From contig NC_088295.1 in assembly GCF_032854445.1 (NCBI RefSeq), forward strand, positions 26,835,385-26,899,384: a stretch of DNA of 64,000 bases, read 5' to 3'. This DNA comes from Liolophura sinensis. Lineage: Eukaryota; Mollusca; Polyplacophora; Chitonida; Chitonidae. The position numbers and the translations under genes were made by a program. Of this stretch, positions 25,306 to 38,927 are shown one piece after another. Every line of letters begins with the position of its first letter. The stretch's first letter is position 1. A model generated the notes under the pieces. It ran no database searches. It was given only the letters and a program-made list of their open reading frames with translations, and was not told the origin of the DNA.

Positions 25306-26984
25306 TAACTTCATTTGACGGAAATTCATGGGAATCCCATTTTAAATTCCTGCAAATTCAAATTGTTCTGTAATATCATTTTGAGGCAGGTTAGTGATAA
25401 AATGTAAACTATTAGAATGAATATTTCATTCTTCAAACAGGTACGGATCATTGAGATTTTATTTACTTTCTCTTCCCAGGAATTCCTGAATTCCGGTCAA
25501 AAACAGAGCACTGTTTTCTGGAAGTTGGTTTCCTGATCAGTGAACGGATTTATCGTGTCAGTAGGCCTATACGACATATAACTGAGATATTATTGACTAG
25601 AGAAATAAATAATTCTCTGAAAGTTCAATACTAAATACGGTTGTGTTGTTCGAACACAGCCATATTATCTGAAGCCAGACCTGACCAGGGACTAGCTAAT
25701 AACAGTAATGATTCAGCATGATTATTCCATCCCCCATTACAAACTTTTATAGAAATGTAATTAATGGACGCCATCTGCATCCTGGGTTATAGAAAAGTTG
25801 CCCTACATCTAAGTTACTTGTCCAGTAGGCAACCTACCCTACGACCACACCACGGATAACTAGAATTGATTTGACCTCTGGGATGTTTGCGACAGCTCAA
25901 CTTTGGCGTGACTCAACAATTTATCACCACAAGAAACAGCCTACATTTCGACATGCGAACTGACGACTTCACTGGCCAGACTAGCAGGCTTCAGGGGTCA
26001 TTTGCGGTCCAATTGACAGGTGTTATGAATGGCCTGCAACAGAATAAGCAAGCTGCGTGCGCTAGGGGAAATATTCAAAGGTAAATTCTAGCTGGTCACT
26101 GGCTCGCTCTTCAACTATATGGCAGGAGTAAGCAAGCATTAGAAAGAGGTTGAGACGAAATGTTTGATTCATCGAGCAGCCTGCGGTAGCAGTCTTTAAT
26201 GTCTGAAGGTCAAAGACAGATTCTCAGAACAGTCACAACTGATGTGGTAATAAGTTTTGAGCTGTAACCTTTGACCTTTTCCCAGAAACGGAAACGATCT
26301 TGGGAAGACCATTTAAGGATGATCATAAATAACCTCATTTAATCTAGTTTTGATTTATTAGCCTTTAGAGGACACCGACAAAGCGTGCTACACCAGTTAG
26401 ATAATTATTTACACTTCATACCAGGAATGCCAGCCAGTCTGCTAACAACTGGCTTGTTTTCCCAGATGGATGAATGTCAGTCCGTCTGGTTCCGCTGGAG
26501 ATAATTTTGCGTGTATTGCAGAGTTGTTATACCACAAAACTGCCTGTGAGACACTCGGCAGCAAGACTACGTCCCAATCACTTGTAATAAGCTTTTCTTA
26601 TACTTGTCTGTGTCCTGAGGCACTATCACTGGATTTTCCTAGAAGCTTGACCAGGAAGACAGAAATCCTGGTCAGTTGCGTGACCATCGTTCAGACTTAC
26701 GCCCTAATATTAAAGGCAGTTTGTCAAACGATAGAAGAGCCGGTGCGCCGTGGGGAACTCTAGCACTCTACCAAGTGAACAAAAACGAAAAGTCACCCTG
26801 AAGACATTTTCTCTGTATACGTAAATACATTCTGTGTAAGTTTAGGATTATATGCATGTCGGTTTTATTAGTAAACTATTAAAAGTGTTATATTAATGTT
26901 TGCACTCTTTAACATTAAAGTAACCATTGATGACCGTACAAATTTTACATACTTCTCTACCACTCTCATACTTAATCAAATCTA
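25306..26984. other. Unassigned DNA
   Basis: No gene or repeat recognised. The 97-codon frame at 26470-26763 (+) has no known motif. Confidence 0.35.
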
Positions 26985-27084
26985 TTTCCCCCGGGCTCTG
27001 CTTGGTTTCCTCCCACTATAATGCTGGCTGCCGTAGTATAAGTGAAATATTCTTGACGGTGTGAAACACCAACTGAATAGACAA
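26985..27084 (+). mobile_element. 5'-truncated SINE fragment
   Basis: Contains only the right part of the AAAT-tailed SINE: CCCCCGGGCTCTGC, TTTCCTCCCACTATAATGCT, GTATAAGTGAAATATTCTTG and a mutated GTGAAACACCAACTG. The tail repeats are lost. Confidence 0.85.
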
Positions 27085-28911
27085 ATGCATTAAGAAGCCA
27101 TAATTTCTAAGCTATTACATGTATACACTCATTTACACGCATGTCTGTTTACCTATATAACCCGAAAATTCCCCAGCTTCTCACACGACTTTGCACAGAG
27201 AAAGCCAACATGCTTCAGATGTAAGATGATGATATAAAATATCAAAATCTATGATTAGTCTCGAAGAAAATTGCCCAGGAAGTTCGCCAGACGATAACAA
27301 AGCTTACCCCAGACAGAAAATAAGCTGAGATTTAAGGGAAAGTGTATAAGGAATTATATGCTTTAGACGTAAACATTCAATGATTTATATATAGACCAGA
27401 CATGTTTCCTATTTCAGTCATCTCCATTTCGCAACACCAATGCCTGCTATCAGAGAAGCACAGGTCAGATGAGTACACCGTGTGGTGTCTTCTGACGGAC
27501 GCGTAAAGGACGTATTTTCTATTCTCCAAATTACCTTTCATCACCAACATATAGGCCTAAACCTATAAGTTAGATTCTCTCGTTAACTGAATTCTTTTGT
27601 ACTCCCGAACAAAGCATCGTATTTCAAAGAATTCTCTAATCAACTGGATACCAGTATAGCTGTTTGTGCCATCTCCAAATTAACAATGTAGGTGTTCCTG
27701 CAATCGCCGAACTAAAACTGTAGCTGTTTGCACCAGCTCTGATCCAACAATGTAGCTAACCATTAAAAGCTAGTCCAAATGAGCATAAGTTCATAATATA
27801 GCTGTGACATTCCACAAAAGTTGATGCCTCCCTGCTGTCAGCCTCCCCGTTAAGCGAAAGGCACATGTTAAAGAGAAAGATGCTCAACATATAAACCATC
27901 AACCAACCCGTATGTTGTGCATTTAAAGACAAATAAATGTAGCCATCGATGCTCATTGCGGAAGTGAAGCCGATTTTATACCGGTATTGTGCCCCCTTGG
28001 GTTATAGCTGGAGTTCAACAATGGATGGTTTTCTCTGGGATTTCACACCCATTCGGGTGACCGTTTTCGTGGATATGAAGTGTCCCGGAGCCGTGCGTTA
28101 AACTTCAGTCAAATATAAAATAAAATAAATTAACTATATGTGAATAAGTCTAGATGTCCAGCTGGCAACGAAAATGGGTTTTCCGGGTTAATGATTGCCA
28201 GACTAATATAAAGGACATGACCATATACAAAGCCGAGATGGTGAAACTAAATTCAGCAATAAAATTAATAGATATTATGCCAAAGAGAAGCTATAAATAA
28301 TTTTCAGATTTGTCCTGCACATAGGCGATGCTTCGAAATCGCAGACGACACTAACCTGGCCATTTTAGTAATATGCTTTCCAGCCGTCCTGTACAAGCCA
28401 TTCATTTTTGACCATATCATGCAACATAACACTATATATTCAAAGGTCAGCTATACATATACTATGTGTAAACCCATCAGCATCCTCTGTTTTGCTACCA
28501 CTGAAAGAAAATTTAGAACGTCAAAGTCAAGATCCCCTCTCTCTTGTCATTAATGTAGCCACACAGGTCTACATGCGGGCGTTTGATTACCGCATGGACC
28601 AACTCTCTCGTTTAAATCCCACAGAGGAGACCTATACTTGTTATGCACGGCTAGTGTTCGAGTAGTTTGGAAAATCGATTGTGTCAGTTTTGCGAAGGAA
28701 CGTAGCATTGGTTGACTAGTACACAAGTCTCCGATGTGTTCACAATATATGCAGATTTCATCGTATTGTTCCAACCATGTTTATCCGGATGTTTAAGCTT
28801 GACTTAATTTTAACACCTAGTTATGTTGCTTAAAGCTCTATTCAACAACATCCAAGAATGGGAAGACGGTTAGATATCAGTAGCGTCCATAGACTGACTA
28901 ACTGACTGAGT
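27085..28911. other. Unassigned DNA with minor repeat traces
   Basis: A diverged local duplication of TAGCTGTTTG...CAACAATGTAG lies at 27655-27770. A SINE-tail-like GTTAAACTTCAGTCAAATA with AAAATAAAATAAATT lies at 28100-28130. No gene was recognised. Confidence 0.35.
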
Positions 28912-29140
28912 GATTGATAAATGATTAACGCTGAGTTCAAGCATTTTTCACTACTATACACTGGCGGTCAGGATTATGGGTGTAGGAAACCGGATTGCCG
29001 AAACGGATTTTCGCAAGGAACTTAATAATCTTTTAGAATGGATATAGTGTCCTAGCCACAACACCAAGAGCTGGATTCGAACACGCCACTTCATTGGTCA
29101 AAGATCTGATAGTTTAATAACTACCTTAGCTCAGCCCCTG
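28912..29140 (-). mobile_element. Degenerate SINE, minus strand
   Basis: ATTAACGCTGAGTTCAAG, TTTTTCACT, GGCGGTCAGGATTATGGGTG and GGAAACCGG follow the order of the SINE core in reverse orientation. Near 29065-29140, CTGGATTCGAACACGCCACT and TAGCTCAGCCCCTGAGC look like the reverse complement of a tRNA-like B box and head. It resembles a sister family sharing the core, and is strongly mutated. Confidence 0.6.
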
Positions 29141-32100
29141 AGCATGCATTGAGGGTAAATGGGAGAATCGATTATTGTTAGATTTATGACAAACCTACAG
29201 AAGTTAAGCGACATTCAAGCCAGCGGGAGCTTAGTTCGAATCCAAGCAATCATCAGACAAGGGCTAGTTTTCATCAACCAGCGAAACCCTCTGAGACTTA
29301 AAAATGGAACAATGCAACGAAATTGAAGCGATGACACAATACCAGGTGTATCGTCCTATCGTTTACGCTGATGACCTTAACCGGTTTTCATACTCAAGAA
29401 AGTTGTAGATACATACATTTTTGTATTACCACATCTTGGTAGAAATCTATTTCTTACAATGTTTATTTTCCTTAGAAATGTGTCTATGTAATGCTTCCAC
29501 ACAAAGCTTCGTTATCCCATTGTGAAATACAGAAGCCTGATCGACGCTTTGAATTCACAATCTCATCGGCAGACGAAGAAGACATTGACAGTCGCAAGAA
29601 TTGTATATTTAACTCCATCAGACAGGACTCTTTTCACCAAGCGAACAGGCTAACAAAGACAGCGACGCCGAAATTCTCGCGGGATTAGACCCGTTCGTGG
29701 ACTTGTTTGTCATTCTGCGTTCACCTATAGCCGATAGTTCACTGGAGGGGAGTTTACCTGTTTGCTAAATAGCTCACCCAGTTGTGTACAACACCAATAT
29801 GATAAACGGCGGAGGTATTCTAGTGCCATGGCGGATTAACTTTGCTATAGTTCATAGCCCTAACGGATCAGTGGAGAAAAATACAAGGTCGCGAAACCAA
29901 AAGGGGGCCCACTGACTCAGTCATCACACGGACTTGCTTTTGCCCAATATGATTTCAAAGGCAAATCAAAAAGTTACCCGACAACTTCCGCTGTGTGATA
30001 ACAGTCATACAGAAACTGTGTAGGAACTGGGCAATGAACTTTCAACTTTCATGATTCAAACATTTAATATTTGCAACCTTCAATATAGACGACTCCAAGC
30101 ACTCATACATTCAATAAACACCGTTGATTGAACGTTATTTCCAAATTTCAACAGTTGTTCTCTCCAACCCTACGAGATCTGCGAATAAAGCAATTTCTCC
30201 AAACAGGGGAAACAACATTGACCCGAACGCCATTGTGTATTACAGGATACCTCGGTAAAACGAAGTACAGCAATGCACATAGCGGGTCAGATCTGTATCC
30301 CTTTCCCCTACGTGACAGTGTTACAGACCCCTTCAATGAATCAGTGTACCCTGCAACGTGTTGTCCTCAACCTTGTTTGCACTATGTGTTACTACAGGGT
30401 GCATGTACGCTTCAAGAATCGGCTATAGGGGAGAATCCCTCACGACCCAGCTATGTCGTGGCGATAAATCGAATGATTGCATAAAGTGTTAAAGATTTAC
30501 ACACAGATTCGTTTCGACATCACCTCGACAAGCGGAATGTCTTATCGCTGGTTCAGAACACATAATTTTCTGTCGTTCGTATTTGCCAGACCCTTGTACC
30601 GTTATAACGAATGTTAATCAAGAAGGTTATTCGGTCGTTTGAAGGCATTGTTTGCAACATAGTTCTGTTGCTCTAATGATAAGTCTATTTTCAGCCGCCA
30701 AGGACACCGGCAAAACGTCTCAAGAGTTTTATTACTTGAAACTGATGTACACAATTAAATAACCTTACACAAGTTGCAAGGCTTCTAAATGTGATATAAG
30801 ACAGACGGGAGCAAAGGAGTATTTGCACAAGCACAAGTGGAGTAGCACTTTAAGCAGCGGCAAAAGAACAACATCGGTTCCGGGACATGAAATACAGTCC
30901 ACAGAACGCTGTTAATGTGGCACTCAGGTCACTTTGGAGAACGTTTGGGTTCTTCCGGAAGAGACGTTCCAAAAAGTTTAAAGGTAAAGAAAACACCAAC
31001 GTGGAGTAGAGGTCATCTGAAAGACTATTAAACACTGTTGACAAAAATAGTTCGAATTATTTTTTAGAATTTTTTCAACCTAGGAAAATGCGTTTGTACT
31101 TTACAGTGGCCTGTTTTGAAAATATCGGGGCTAGTGACGTCAGATCAGGTTTATGTCAGTTAACACAGTCACATAGGCTGCTATATTTCACCATTAAACA
31201 TCCATATACATATAGATTTATGAATGCATTCACCCAATGGGTCTTGAAACGGGCTATTTCAAGCAAAATATGGATATGACGTCAATACCCTCTGATTCAC
31301 TACAGACTACAGTAGAAGCTGATGTTTATTAAACATTTTACTTCTAAAAAAATAAATCGAACTATTGTGTCGTTGAATATATGTCATCAATATATGTCGT
31401 TGAGTATATGTCATCAAAAGGACATTTTCCGGCTGTATTTTGTCATTAAGAGTGATACAATTCGGATACAATTTATTTATTCCAGATACATCTACATCTT
31501 TTCTGTCATCTTCAAAAATAATAATTATTTCATATAGTTGTTTTTGGAAATTACACCGAGGAAGTGTCTGCCAGGACATTTAAGAGCATTTTTGAATTAT
31601 GTCGAACTAGGCTCGTTATATTCATATAGTCAGACATCACGAACCAACATGATATTTACGTGCCAAAGTATACTGATGAAGATAAGAGTGGCAAATGAAT
31701 GTCATCCTTCGCCAAAAATTTCTGTCGTTAAGGTTGATAATGAACCAGAAACATTAAGAAGTAACATCTGTGGCATAGCATTATTTCACAGACGAGTTTT
31801 TCATAATCATGCTGTGAAATTCGACACTTAATGGTCCTATTCTAAAATATTAAAACATCGACTGGCTTAGGGAGGGAATATGAACATAATATTGTTAAAT
31901 ATTGAATATGTGGGGAATTTGCAGGTACCCATCTGGTCGTTAGAAATTTAATAAGTTATGATGCTTGAAAAGTAATTCTCAACAAATATGGCTTTGATCT
32001 ATGGAAATATGTTTGATTTATTTAATGGGTATAACAATATCGATAATACAACAAAGGGTTACTAAGCAATTTTCCTGGCTCGCTGTTAATGAACAGGCAA

Positions 32101-35100
32101 TATATCTAAAGCATACGTTACATAGATTTGTTGTACACTGTTAGAATTAGGAGTAAACGTTCAGCTCTTACCGTACATGTTTAGGCCTACTGCAGCATGC
32201 ATGGATGAGGACTACAAATATAGGCTGAACTTTTCGAGGAAATATTTTAGTAAAAGTTTACTCATGAGCGGTAAAAGATTACCAAGATACATGTTAACCG
32301 CCGTATACTTCTGTGTGAAGTGAAACTTTTCTGAATAGGATGTACGCTCAGCCGCACATTTTTCCAAAACCGTTTATGGGAATTATTTTTTAGAATTTTA
32401 ACAGTGTGCACAGAGTTCAGCACTTGTGTATTTCAGTGTTGGGGAAGTTGGGTTTATGAACGTGAAAAGAATAATCGTTTAAACATGAAACTTTACTTTT
32501 CTCCGCCAACATAGCTGCATGCACATGGAAGAATGAATAAGCAAATGGATGAGTTGTTATATTATTACGCCACAAAGGCAAAATTTCAGTCATACCGTGC
32601 CGAGTACATGTAATGCATGAACGTATCGTTATAAACAATGCCGTACTCATCATCATTGAAAGGGCTATATGCGTGAGTTTTGGACACATTCTTTTTAATA
32701 CGGGCAAATATTACTCAGATTTCTAATGAATAGAAAAAACAAAACTTTCCATTTTTAAATTCTATAGTAACAACTTCTTGTGTAACTTAAAACTGAAACA
32801 AGAACCAATGCAACTGGCAGATGTCATTCTGCGAGAAAATGTTATAGAGTGTTACCCTAAAAATATAAGTTGAGTTGAAAGCTGAGTTGTTGAAAGAAGG
32901 GTGAGATCAAGAAGGTGACAGACAGGCATTTAATGCGAGGATGGAGACCCTATTACTCAGTCGTTAAAAAATCCATAAAATGTGATAAGTTAAGGGTAAT
33001 GAAGACCGGGTTAGTTCTTTTGTCTTACTTGGACCCGAAAGAAAGATATCAAAATAATTACCAAAAACTGGTTCTGATTCCTAGCACTAGGAACAAAACA
33101 CAAACCCTATCACGTGTCAGTTGAAATAAGCAGCCTTCTGGAGTGGTTTTATGCCCAAGGATATTCTTTTTGCATAGCTCATTGAATTTTGATCTTTGTT
33201 ATCCGTGACTGCCTTGTACGACCGAAAACTGTGCTCTAAAAACAAAGAAGAATATAAAACAACGCATGTCAGAAGATGATTCCTATTATTTTAAAAAACG
33301 TGACAGCAGATCAAACTATAAAGTTTTCGTATAGCACACTTCTATACCCATGATCTGGATCCTCATTTGTCAGCGAGTTTCTTTAACACTGAAGAAACAA
33401 AAGACCGCCTGCTCTTCTTTCGGAGTTCATCGCAATATGGTGGTCAGGGGCCAAGGAATAAAGCCGCACATGACTGTGATAGAGATAATGAAGCAAAAAG
33501 CATTTACGACCATCACGAAGTGACCATAACTACACTAGAATATTGTTACAGACGAGAAAATCGGCGATGTAGCGATGCATCAATATAGTATGTATGTACG
33601 TAAGCTTGGCGTTTAACGTGGTACTAAAATAGCGGCCTTGTTTTACATGCTTAGCTATGCTTAGTTATACATGCATGCCTTATAGCTGAACCGCTGCTTA
33701 TCAGCTCAAACAGAACAGAAAAAAGACATTTTTTTTTCAGTAAAAAGAGCAAAATACTGCCCTGTGCTGGATCTCTGATGGAGATTTGCAACAGGATCCT
33801 AATTACAACTTTCTGTAAACAATTCACTTCTAATTCCCATCGTAAACTAGAGACTAAACTAGATGACAAACTTTTTTACCTTGGTTTTATCTCCCTACAA
33901 TTTCAGCGATTGTATTGCATCAAAGTAAAAAAGTGTCCACTTTAAGACTTCCTGACAGTGATTACAATGTTAGGGACGAAAAACAACGAGGAAAGATTTT
34001 CAGTCGTTGTCAATTACATCGCAAATTGTTACTTTGAGGTGGATAATTCTAAAACTCAAGAGACGCTGCCGGTTACTTTGACATAGGGGTAAACTCTAGG
34101 GCTATTTTCACAGGGAATTGTTTTTACCGCAAAGCTGCTAGTGTTGTTCGTATTGTGTAATTATTCGACCAGGGACTGCCATGAAGGATAGATGTATTCC
34201 CTTAAGGCCGGATAATGATTACATTTAAACTGTTCATTCCCATTATCTGCTTCAAGCCTGGCTGTGTGTTGTTGATGCATGGATAACAAGCCGAGGCGAA
34301 AACTCAGGGGAAATCAAAGAGAATTCGCAAATAAAGTGAACGGAAACCTTCCGTCAATTGTCTGTTTGTCTTCCTTGCAGGTGCTTTCAGCACGCAGAAG
34401 AGCTTAAACCTTTCCACTGCAACCTATCAAAGTGATAAGTACCCTTTCATGAAATGTTTACGTAAATATACAAAGACATATGGGCAAAAGAAAATGGATT
34501 CTCGAATTGTGAAGAAGCTTGCTATTCATTACAACGGCAGGTGCTCCTTCCAGATGCTGTTCGCAAAATAAATTTTATGGTGCCGGCATTTTTTAACGTG
34601 ATTCAATTAGGCAAATGGCTCGGAAAAACTTCGTGTTTACCGATTTAAAAACATTTGCTTTGTATTAGGAAAATAAGAAGGCATATATATTAGCTCATGT
34701 CAATGAGTGTCAAGCTCAGTCCATGTGTTTAGCTGGCGAAAATGCAATTTCTCCCTCTTACTCGCAAAAGGAGAAGATACAGAAGCTTTTCGTTGGTTTA
34801 CTGATTCTTTTTCCATTCTGGAGCAAAGTGATGCGTGGAATTCTTCCAGCTAACAACTGTTTATGAATTTCCCATCTGCTGCCTGAAACAGTTGATGCTA
34901 CAGGCTCAAGACTCGCCAGGCATGCGCAGCAAGGAAAGGCGCGAGTATCCTGGTCAAAGAATATCTATTTGTACCGAAAGTGAGGCTTCCACTTCTACAC
35001 AATGCTCCTGCTCTCTGCTAGGTCTAACCTGTCGCTTACCAAAAAGCTCCCATTCGAATCAGTTGAAGGAGGTTTCCTAAAGGTCGTGTATACACAAACA

Positions 35101-35675
35101 GCAGAAAACCTCTCTTTACGCACGCTGGCGGCTATTGATTACCTGTCGGTAATGGTGGACTTCAGACCTTCCCCTTCTCCCAAGCTTAATTCTCAGGATT
35201 ATTCACGTCAGTTACACTTCGAAATGAAGACAAGATGCAAAACCCAACTCTTCACGTACGAAGACTCGCCAAGTTCTGTGCCGTGAGTGAAGAGCAAGTA
35301 GGAGAGTCCTAGACCTCACACACATGCCACGTTTTTGTGTGCCATTTTAGATCGGTACTTTAAGTCTTTGATTTTTTTACTTGCACTCATCGTCGCTTTG
35401 AATTGCCATAGGCTGTACGTTAAAGACGGAGCTTTATTCTGGGCACTCCTGTATCCTCCACAGACAAAACCTGTCCGCCGTTACATGAGTGAAAAATGCA
35501 TCATTACAGCATTAAATACGAGTGAAAGAAATAAATAAGTTGATGATGAGTGTATTTAATTTCACACAGTTTGAAGACATCTAGTAGTACATTGGTGCAT
35601 ATTATCTTTGCTTTCAAGTACATTTCTTTCATAAATGTTTTCTCGTGTTAGAGATTCACAATGTCAATTAAAATG
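29141..35675. other. Unassigned gene-poor DNA
   Basis: No conserved domain, RNA gene or clear transposon seen. A 28-bp direct duplication (TGTCGTTGAATATATGTCAT and its variant) is at about 31370-31420. Open frames reach 118 codons only with a non-ATG start (30128-30484) and show no motif. Confidence 0.35.
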
Positions 35676-35961
35676 AAAAGAGCACTTGATTTATTTATTT
35701 ATTGGTGTTTTACGCCGTACTCAAGAATATTTCACTTATACGACGGCGGCCAGCATTATGGTGGGAGGAAACCGGACAGATCCCGGGGGAAACCCACGAC
35801 CATCCGCAGGCTGCTGGAAGACCTTCTCCACGTACGGCCGGAGAGGAAGCCAGCTTGAGCTGGAACTCATAGCGACCGCATTGGTAAGAGACTCTTGGGT
35901 CATTACGCTGCGCTAGCGCGCTAATCAACTGAGCCACGGAGGCTCCCAAAAGAGCACTTGA
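35676..35961 (-). mobile_element. Full-length SINE with 14-bp target duplication
   Basis: Reverse-oriented copy of the AAAT-tailed SINE. On the plus strand it starts with the (TTTA)n tail, then TTGGTGTTTTACGCCGTACT, the conserved core, and a tRNA-like head ending GAGCCACGGAGGC. AAAAGAGCACTTGA flanks it perfectly at 35676-35689 and 35948-35961, giving a body of 258 bp. It is well preserved, so relatively recent. Confidence 0.95.
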
Positions 35962-36141
35962 ATATGGCTTTCTGGTTGAAACTAGAATATGGATATCTTC
36001 CCGATGTTGAAGAGAGACTTTTATTTTAAAAAAAACTTGAGTCGTCTGACGAGACATGAGCTCGTTGTGTAATAGGCTCCTCTCCTGGCAAGTTAGTTTG
36101 GGGTTAGTGCTGACAAGGCACATACAGTGACCAATATGATA

Positions 36142-36279
36142 TTCCCACAATAATGCTGGCCACCGTCGTCCAAGTGAAATATCCTTTGATTACGGCGTAA
36201 AACACCAATCAAATAAATACATGAAATATTCCGGAGTAAGGCGTAAAATTACAGTGAAATAAATATAAAAAAAAATAAA
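36142..36279 (+). mobile_element. SINE 3' fragment with duplicated tail
   Basis: TTCCCACAATAATGCTGGCC, CGTCCAAGTGAAATATCC and GGCGTAAAACACCAATCAAA mark the SINE right end. It is followed at once by a second, mutated tail unit, GAAATATTCCGGAGTAAGGC, then AAATATAAAAAAAAATAAAA. The doubled tail suggests internal duplication or two nested tails. Confidence 0.8.
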
Positions 36280-36365
36280 ATTGGGGTACGTTTCCTTCGA
36301 AACGGTGACTCGAGTCAAATCCGACTGGCATTTGTTTCAACGTGACCACAACTTGTCGTAGCTAG

Positions 36366-36662
36366 TTTGACCACAAATCGTTGAGGCCTCCGTGACTCAT
36401 TCCTTCAGCGCGCTAGCGTAGCGTAATGACTCAGGAGTCTCTCACCAAAGCGGTTGCTGTGAGTTCAAGTTCAGCTCATGCTGGCTTCCTCTCCAGTCGT
36501 ACGTGGGAAGGCCTGTCAGCAACTTGCGGATGGTCGTGGGTTTCCCTCGGGCTCTGCCCGGTTTCCTCCCACCATAATGCTGGCCGCCGTCGTATAAGTG
36601 AAATATTCTTGAGTACGGCGTAAAACACCAATCAAATAAATAAATAAATTTGACCACAAATC
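36366..36662 (+). mobile_element. Full-length SINE with 14-bp target duplication
   Basis: Begins near 36383 with GAGGCCTCCGTGACTCATTC, a mutated tRNA-like A box. The B box is GAGTTCAAGTTC, then the full core, GAGTACGGCGTAAAACACC and (AAAT)n. TTTGACCACAAATC is repeated perfectly at 36366-36379 and 36649-36662. It lies about 410 bp from the oppositely oriented SINE at 35676, so the two could form an inverted pair in a transcript. Confidence 0.95.
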
Positions 36663-37734
36663 CATTGCAAAGGCAGGAGTGAGTTATACTCTATATAGAT
36701 GGGCCCGAACTGCCTTAGACGGAACAGCTTCCCCGTTATGTGAAAACAGTTACAATTGAATTGGCGTGGAGACGTTTTTCGTCGTTTCCCCACTAAAGCA
36801 AATGTGAGATAAGGAGAGACAAATCCTTGGAAACAGTGGACATTTATCTTCATCTAAAACCTTTTACCTCACGAAAATGCCACTTTCCAAAATGTCTTTC
36901 CAAAATTCATCTTACTGGGGTAAATGTGCATATCGCCTTTAACTGGAATTTGTACAGCCATTTTGCGTGTAAGAACTCTGATTTAGCTTTCCGCTCGTTC
37001 AGAGGTGTATTATAGCTTCCTGGGAACGATAGATTCCCTGGGACGGTTCGGCACATTGTGACAAAAATCATGTACCAGATGGAACCCTTTCTCTGGAATT
37101 ATTTGACGGAGTCACTGATGTGGACGAAAGTATGAAATGGACCATCAATTTCCGATTCAGCACCCAAGTCTGCTAGACATTACTCTTTCTTAGTATTGAT
37201 CGAAAAAACATCCTTTCATCACTGGTGGCCAAGGTTAACAGCGAGCTGTTGCCTAAATGTTTACCTAACCCTGACAGAGCCACGCAGGACCCCTCATATA
37301 CGCAACAACGATAGTCCCTCATATCGAACGCACTGTGGTGCTGTACCTTATCTATGAGACCTGAGTATATAGCTGCAGCCTTCCACATGATATATCAGAC
37401 AATTCAAATCTGTCTTAGTGTACCCGTTCAGTGTAACATTTTGTCAATGCAAAATGTATTTTATGATGATTTTTCCTCAGTTAGCAATAGTGCCAGCTAA
37501 GACGTTTCAGTTACTGAGGACGTTTTTGTTTTGTGTAGTATGATTTATCACAGAAACAAATTATGCAGCAGTTTGGTTATCTTATGAAACCTAGAAATTA
37601 TCCTCAAAGGCGTTAATATCAATTCTAATCATCGTGAATAATAATAGGTTTAACGCTTTCCCCCGAGTTTCGGTGGCGGCTTTAAGCCAGCGTGATTGTC
37701 AGTCGCCAGACGAAATGCAGTAGTTTCCGCACTC

Positions 37735-37786
37735 AAGCTTGGTTTCCGCCGTTATATAAGTGAAACGCAGAACACCAATAAAATAA
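37735..37786 (+). mobile_element. Old SINE tail remnant
   Basis: GGTTTCCGCCGTTATATAAG, GTGAAACGCAGAACACCAAT and AAAATAA are the mutated right end of a plus-strand SINE. The younger SINE at 37779-37996 inserted into its A-rich tail. Confidence 0.65.
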
Positions 37787-37996
37787 TTAGATCTATTTAT
37801 TTATTTATTTGATTGGTGTTTTACGCCGTACTCAAGAATATTTCACTTATACGACGGCGGCCAGCATTATGGTGGGCGGAAACCGGGCAGAGCCCGAGGG
37901 AAACCCACGACCATCCACAGGATGCTGAGGGACCTTCGAACTTACGGCCGTAGAGGAAGACAGCATGAGCTGGACTTGAACTTAAAATAATTAGAT
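37779..37996 (-). mobile_element. 5'-truncated SINE with 14-bp target duplication, nested
   Basis: A minus-oriented SINE with an intact (TTTA)n tail and core, ending at CAGCATGAGCTGGACTTGAA, so the tRNA-like head is largely absent. TAAAATAATTAGAT flanks it perfectly at 37779-37792 and 37983-37996. Truncation together with a perfect duplication indicates incomplete reverse transcription at insertion, not later deletion. Confidence 0.93.
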
Positions 37997-38927
37997 AGAA
38001 TTACCGTTGCCAATAATATTTGAAGTCAATAATTTGACTTCGCAAGGAAAGCAGCAAACCCGTCTGGTTACATATTTCTTTATTTTAAAGTTCTAACACC
38101 CAGTTGTTTGAATTCCTATTTACAGACTCCCGAAGATGTCATGAGTGAACTTACTACATGTATTTCGTCCATCTTCTGTAATGAAAAAGATATGAAAAAC
38201 TTTATGAAATGTGCTCACTGTGGTCAGTAAGGCAGAAATTTTCATTCTTGCCAAACTGTGACGGAATGATACATCGTTACAATGTTGCCTATCGGAGCCT
38301 TGTGCTCTATCCTTTAGTATCATTCAACAACAGTTTTCCTCGCGGTAAAGATCAATGTATGCATTTCGCGCAATTGTGGTTCAGTAAATTAGACTGAGTG
38401 GATATGTCAAACACAGTTAACAAACAGACGTTGATGAATGAACGTGACATTGTCCCACTGCATACAATGGTTCTAAAATAGAATGTTCAAAAATTTGTTC
38501 AAAGTTACCGGTGAAGCAACGGCAAATATTTCAGATAGTAAAAAAACTTTGAAGGAAAAAAGTTCTTAGGACAGGCAAACTAATTTATAACTCATCTGTG
38601 TAAATTAGATTTGGTTATGTAGGATAATTGGATTTAGGCCACTTTGTTGCAGAAATTTGTTTAATCCACCAACATCTTGTGGAATACTAATGAGCAATTG
38701 GCTTGGGAGCAATCAGTTTTTCTGTACAAACGTCCGTCAAGTGTTACCCTTGTGATGGAGTGACCAACGTGTCAACATTAGCATAGTGGTTCTGTAACCA
38801 GGAAAAATAGTTGTTGCAAAGTTCAAAGTTATGGATATCTTTTGTCTATTTCTAAAAAAAATATATAAATAATGGAAATCGTCGGTAAATATTACAAAAA
38901 TGGCAATACTTTTCTGTGACGATTTAG
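37997..38927. other. Unassigned DNA
   Basis: No gene or repeat recognised. Confidence 0.35.

Noticed and set aside
35710-36150. 146-codon minus-strand frame, and similar frames at 23573, 36426, 45717 and 53845
   Set aside because: They are translations of the SINE core and share the same peptide only because the element is repeated.
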